Origin: an uncultured Oscillibacter sp.
Lineage (GTDB): Bacteria > Bacillota > Clostridia > Oscillospirales > Oscillospiraceae
Reading direction: 5' to 3'
NCBI GenBank assembly: GCA_910587875.1
Contig: CAJUOD010000066.1
Location: forward strand, 1-15,726
Length of the DNA: 15,726 nt
This document shows positions 13,553 through 15,726 of this stretch, piece after piece. Position 1 is the stretch's first letter, and each line of letters opens with the position of its first letter. The notes under the pieces are model-generated. The model searched no databases. It was not told the DNA's origin and saw nothing but the letters and a program-made list of their open reading frames with translations. Position numbers and translations under genes: made by a program.

Positions 13553-13825
13553 ATGGTGAAAGGCATTTCCAGACGGGTGGTCGTGGTGGACTCCCCGGAC
13601 CAGCGGTTTTTTGAGCAGGCAATTTTCATTGTGCGGAACGACGCCGCCGGGGAGGGCGTCACCTCCCGGGAGCTGGTGGAGGAGGCCCGCCGGGTGGCCC
13701 GGAACTACGCCGGGGGAGACCACGGGAGGTTCAGCCGGGCCTGGCGGGACTTAAGCCCGGCGGTCTACACCCTCACAGGGGCGGCGGCCATCGGCCTGCT
13801 GTGGCTCATCGTGGCGCTGATTTAA
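13553..13825 (+). CDS. Small protein with one C-terminal membrane segment, function unknown
   Basis: A 90-aa protein I do not recognise functionally. Residues 1-65 are soluble and charged (KGISRRVVVVDSPDQRFFEQ, then an E/R-rich helix SRELVEEARRVARNYAGG). Residues ~70-90 form a single hydrophobic helix (VYTLTGAAAIGLLWLIVALI) at the very C-terminus, a tail-anchor arrangement. AGGAGG stands 12 nt before the ATG, which is long, and there is no alternative in-frame start closer to it. Similar short proteins occur in related clostridia as far as I recall. It has its own -10 box after the arg terminator and shares a terminator with the convergent ABC-F gene, so it looks monocistronic. Confidence 0.7.
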   Translation: MVKGISRRVVVVDSPDQRFFEQAIFIVRNDAAGEGVTSRELVEEARRVARNYAGGDHGRFSRAWRDLSPAVYTLTGAAAIGLLWLIVALI

Positions 13826-13872
13826 AAAGGGCCCTGGAGGCCCCTCCGCAGGGAGGGCTTCCAGGGTCCTTT
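13826..13872. terminator. Bidirectional terminator
   Basis: A long stem (AGG-CCCTGGA-GCCC arms with wobbles and a mismatch) with T-rich flanks on both strands: CCTTTCCTTTCT on the plus strand and TTTTT on the minus strand. It separates the convergent 90-aa and ABC-F genes. Confidence 0.8.
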
Positions 13873-13880
13873 CCTTTCTA

Positions 13881-15341
13881 TTATAGTGTGACTACCTTCG
13901 TGGCCACGGCCTCCTGGAAGGCCCGGTCGTGCTCCACGAAGATCATGGTGGGGGCGAAGCCCCGCAGCAGTTCCTCAATCTGGAGCCGGGAGTCGATGTC
14001 GATAAAGTTCAGCGGCTCGTCCCACACATACAGGTGGGCCTGTTCGCAGAGGCTGGCGGCAATGAGGAGCTTTTTCTTCTGCCCGCCGGAGCAGTCCTCC
14101 AGGCGGCGCTCGAACTGCTCCCGGGCAAAGCCCAGCTTCCGCAGGATGGCCTTGAACAGACTCTCGTCAATCCCCCGCTCCAGGATGAAGTCCCCCAACG
14201 GCCCCTGGAGAAACGAGGTGTCCTGGGGTACATAGGAGATCTTCAGCCCCGGGGCCAGGGCCAGCGTCCCGTCGTGCCGGATGTCCTGTCCCAGCAGCAG
14301 CTTTAAAAAGCTGCTCTTCCCGCTGCCGTTCCGCCCCTCCAGGGCGACGCGCTCCCCCTGCTCCAGGGAGAAGGACAAGGGCCCGCAGACCCGCCGGTCC
14401 CCGTACCACAGAACCAGCTCCGAACAGGAGACCAGCCGCTTCGCGTGGTGGGCCAGGGGACGGAGCTTCAGCGCCTCCGCCGTCTCCCGGTTTTTCAGAA
14501 GCCCCTGCTTTTCCTCCAGGGCCTTCTCCTGCCGGGCCTCCAGGGCCTTGGCCCGCTTCATCATCTTGGCGGACTTGTGGCCCACGAAGCCCTTGTCATA
14601 GGCCCCGATTTTGGACGCCTCCACCCGGTCGGACCAGACGGAGGTCCGCCGCGCCGCCTGCTGGAGGCGGCGGACGTCCTTTTTCAGGCGCTCATTCTGT
14701 GCCTCCTCGAACTGCTGGGCCCGGTCGAAGTTCTCCCGCCAGGAGCTGTAGGACCCCGCCTGGACCTGGATGTCGGCCCGGTTCAGGGCCAGGATGTGGT
14801 CCACGCAGCCGTCCAGGAAGCGCCGGTCGTGGGACACCAGGATAAAGCCCCGCTGCCGCCGGAGGTAGGCGGAGACCAGGGCCCGCCCCTGGGCGTCCAG
14901 GTGGTTGGTGGGCTCGTCAATGAGGGGGAAGCGCCTCTCCCGGAGGAACAGGGCCGCCAGGAGGACCTTGGTCCGCTCCCCGTTGGACAGGGTGGAGAAG
15001 GGCCGCCAAAGGGCCTCCTCCTCCACCCCCAGCAGGGACAGCTCCTTGGGGAAGCGCCAGCCCTCCGCCTCCGGGCAGAGGTCCTCCAGCACCTCCACCG
15101 TCAGCCGCTCCTGGTCCGGGACGGGGCAGGGGAAGTAGTCGAAGGGAACGGAGGAGACCAGGCTCCCCTCCCAGGGGTATTCCCCCATCAGCAGCCGCAG
15201 CAGGGTGGTTTTCCCCCGTCCATTCCGGCCCACGAGGCCCAGCCGCCACTCGGTGTCGATTTGAAAACAGGCGTCCTGAAACACGGGGTCGGGACTGCCG
15301 GGATAGGAAAAGGTCAGGCGATCCGCCTGGATCATAGACAT
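13881..15341 (-). CDS. ABC-F ribosome-protection ATPase, Lsa-like
   Basis: A soluble twin-ATPase of the ABC-F family, without membrane domains. Walker A GRNGRGKTT 38-46, signature LSNGE 118-122, Walker B LIDEPTNHLD 140-149. Then a charged interdomain linker (~205-295), a second Walker A GRNGSGKSS 336-344, signature CSGGQ 417-421 and WDEPLNFID 440-448. The 486-aa length, the MSMIQ N-terminus and the DEPLNFID second Walker B point to the Lsa-type group. That group dislodges lincosamides, streptogramin A and pleuromutilins from the 50S exit site; the drug spectrum here is inference. The start at 15341 has AAGGAG 9 nt upstream; the ATG at 15350 abuts the SD. It is preceded by a leader with a tiny uORF and a terminator, supporting an inducible resistance gene rather than a housekeeping EttA-like factor. 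Confidence 0.88.
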   Translation of the reverse strand: MSMIQADRLTFSYPGSPDPVFQDACFQIDTEWRLGLVGRNGRGKTTLLRLLMGEYPWEGSLVSSVPFDYFPCPVPDQERLTVEVLEDLCPEAEGWRFPKELSLLGVEEEALWRPFSTLSNGERTKVLLAALFLRERRFPLIDEPTNHLDAQGRALVSAYLRRQRGFILVSHDRRFLDGCVDHILALNRADIQVQAGSYSSWRENFDRAQQFEEAQNERLKKDVRRLQQAARRTSVWSDRVEASKIGAYDKGFVGHKSAKMMKRAKALEARQEKALEEKQGLLKNRETAEALKLRPLAHHAKRLVSCSELVLWYGDRRVCGPLSFSLEQGERVALEGRNGSGKSSFLKLLLGQDIRHDGTLALAPGLKISYVPQDTSFLQGPLGDFILERGIDESLFKAILRKLGFAREQFERRLEDCSGGQKKKLLIAASLCEQAHLYVWDEPLNFIDIDSRLQIEELLRGFAPTMIFVEHDRAFQEAVATKVVTL

Positions 15342-15368
15342 ACGCGTCATCTCCTTGCCGTGATGTGA

Positions 15369-15414
15369 TATAAAGAAAAATAGATAAGGGCCGCAGGAAA
15401 GCCTCCCGCAGCCC
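15369..15414 (-). terminator. Attenuator terminator in the ABC-F leader
   Basis: On the minus strand GGGCTGCGGGA pairs with TCCTGCGGCCC (11 bp, two G-U) and is followed by the U-rich TTATCTATTTTTCTTTATA. It ends ~28 nt before the ABC-F start codon, so by default it would stop transcription before the gene. Confidence 0.75.
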
Positions 15415-15422
15415 GTCACAGC

Positions 15423-15440
15423 ACGGCACAAGCCGCCCCC
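15423..15440 (-). repeat. Leader direct repeat, copy 2
   Basis: Nearly identical to 15503-15520 (ACGGCACAA then GCCGCCCC, differing by one inserted base). It overlaps one arm of the hairpin at 15432-15452. Confidence 0.75.
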
Positions 15441-15452
15441 AAAACGGGCGGC
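15432..15452 (-). promoter_or_regulatory. Leader hairpin upstream of the attenuator
   Basis: GCCGCCC and GGGCGGC form a strong 7-bp stem around a 7-nt loop in the ABC-F leader RNA. Its partner strands are also present in the direct repeats, so alternative pairing is possible. Confidence 0.55.
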
Positions 15453-15502
15453 ATGGCGGTATCTGACGCGAGGGCTGGAGGTGAGCTGCGCTTTCCCGCT
15501 TG

Positions 15503-15520
15503 ACGGCACAACGCCGCCCC
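15503..15520 (-). repeat. Leader direct repeat, copy 1
   Basis: A near copy of 15423-15440, 80 bp away. Either copy could compete for the same complementary GGGCGGC segment in the leader RNA. Confidence 0.75.
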
Positions 15521-15561
15521 GGCCCCGCCTGCGCGGCGCCGGAAACCAAGTCACTTGGCAT

Positions 15562-15582
15562 TCAGCAGGAAGTCAGTCTCAC
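15562..15582 (-). CDS. Six-codon leader peptide (uORF) of the ABC-F gene
   Basis: GTG AGA CTG ACT TCC TGC TGA encodes M-R-L-T-S-C. An SD-like AAAGGGGTGG lies about 7 nt upstream, and the predicted transcript start is ~25 nt before it. Its stop codon is directly followed by an ATG (15561) in another frame. In known attenuated ABC-F genes such as Listeria lmo0919, a drug-stalled ribosome on a tiny uORF prevents leader termination. The same logic fits here, but translation of this uORF is unproven. Confidence 0.55.
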   Translation of the reverse strand: MRLTSC

Positions 15583-15612
15583 GCTTCCACCCCTTTCGGT
15601 TTGTTCAGTGGG

Positions 15613-15641
15613 AGTATATCACGTCTCCGCCCCCGCGTCAA
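15613..15641 (-). promoter_or_regulatory. Promoter of the ABC-F leader
   Basis: Minus strand TTGACG (15641-15636), a 17-bp spacer and TATACT (15618-15613), close to consensus. It lies within the 3' end of the upstream regulator gene, whose TGA stop sits in the spacer next to the -10. The start is predicted near 15606, giving a leader of ~265 nt. Confidence 0.82.
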
Positions 15642-15726
15642 GGGCTTCCTCACCGCGCAGCAGCCAGTTTGCCGGCACTCCCAGCACCTCGGCGAACACC
15701 AGCAGCTCATAGTCCGAGACGAACCG
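15619..15726 (-). CDS. XRE-type helix-turn-helix regulator, C-terminal 35 aa only
   Basis: The frame is open at the right edge and ends RFVSDYELLVFAEVLGVPAN followed by WLLRGEEALDAGAET. The pattern V-x-D-Y-E-L, A-x-x-L-G-V-P and L-L is the last helices of a Cro/C1-type (XRE) DNA-binding domain, as in short stand-alone clostridial regulators of ~80-110 aa. It is co-directional with the ABC-F gene and carries that gene's promoter in its 3' end. Whether it regulates the ABC-F gene is unknown. Confidence 0.6.
   Translation of the reverse strand, partial: RFVSDYELLVFAEVLGVPANWLLRGEEALDAGAET

Noticed and set aside
14445..15368. 307-codon plus-strand open frame opposite the ABC-F gene
   Set aside because: G/L/P/Q-rich mirror of the ABC-F coding sequence, without SD or recognisable motif.
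14917..15561. 214-codon minus-strand frame starting directly after the uORF stop (TGA then ATG)
   Set aside because: It runs out of frame through the terminator and deep into the ABC-F gene and has a low-complexity product. The TGA-ATG junction is noted, but a real protein is unlikely.

Overview
This is a GC-rich window with strong Shine-Dalgarno (SD) sequences, sigma-A-type promoters and Rho-independent terminators. It looks like a chromosome of a GC-rich clostridium, most likely an Oscillospiraceae relative (Flavonifractor, Oscillibacter or Intestinimonas type). That placement is an inference from gene style and protein similarity recalled from memory; no search was run.

Layout. (1) 1-3584: the 3' part of a very large extracellular, probably S-layer-type protein with one PKD-like domain and extreme codon bias (no AAA anywhere), closed by a bidirectional terminator. 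(2) 3672-4187, minus strand: an orphan 171-aa protein with a phage-tail-like N-terminus. (3) 4291-5352: the most interesting part, a tandem array of small type I toxin-antitoxin modules resembling par/fst of plasmid pAD1. Three complete units repeat with an exact 304-bp period, and a decayed leading unit keeps its antitoxin but has lost its toxin. In each unit a short plus-strand RNA and a minus-strand mRNA for a 31-32 aa membrane peptide converge on one shared terminator hairpin. Each antitoxin RNA carries two short blocks complementary to its own toxin mRNA on either side of the start codon, and these blocks differ between units. (4) 5407-13481: a near-complete arginine biosynthesis cluster argG-argH-argC-argJ-argB-argD-argF, all on the plus strand, with an ArgR-like operator over the argG promoter and a REP-like inverted repeat between argD and argF. 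(5) 13553-13825: a 90-aa protein with one C-terminal membrane segment. (6) 13881-15341, minus strand: an Lsa-type ABC-F ribosome-protection ATPase, preceded by a leader of about 265 nt holding a 6-codon upstream ORF (uORF) and an intrinsic terminator, as expected for antibiotic-induced attenuation. Its promoter overlaps the 3' end of (7), a partial XRE-type regulator running off the window.

How the parts work together. ArgJ recycles acetyl groups, so no argA is required. ArgB, ArgC, ArgD and ArgJ convert glutamate to ornithine; ArgF, ArgG and ArgH then convert ornithine to arginine. ArgR probably represses at argG, and ArgB has features of an arginine-inhibited kinase. The toxin-antitoxin array sits immediately upstream of argG on its own promoters and appears to be independent of it.
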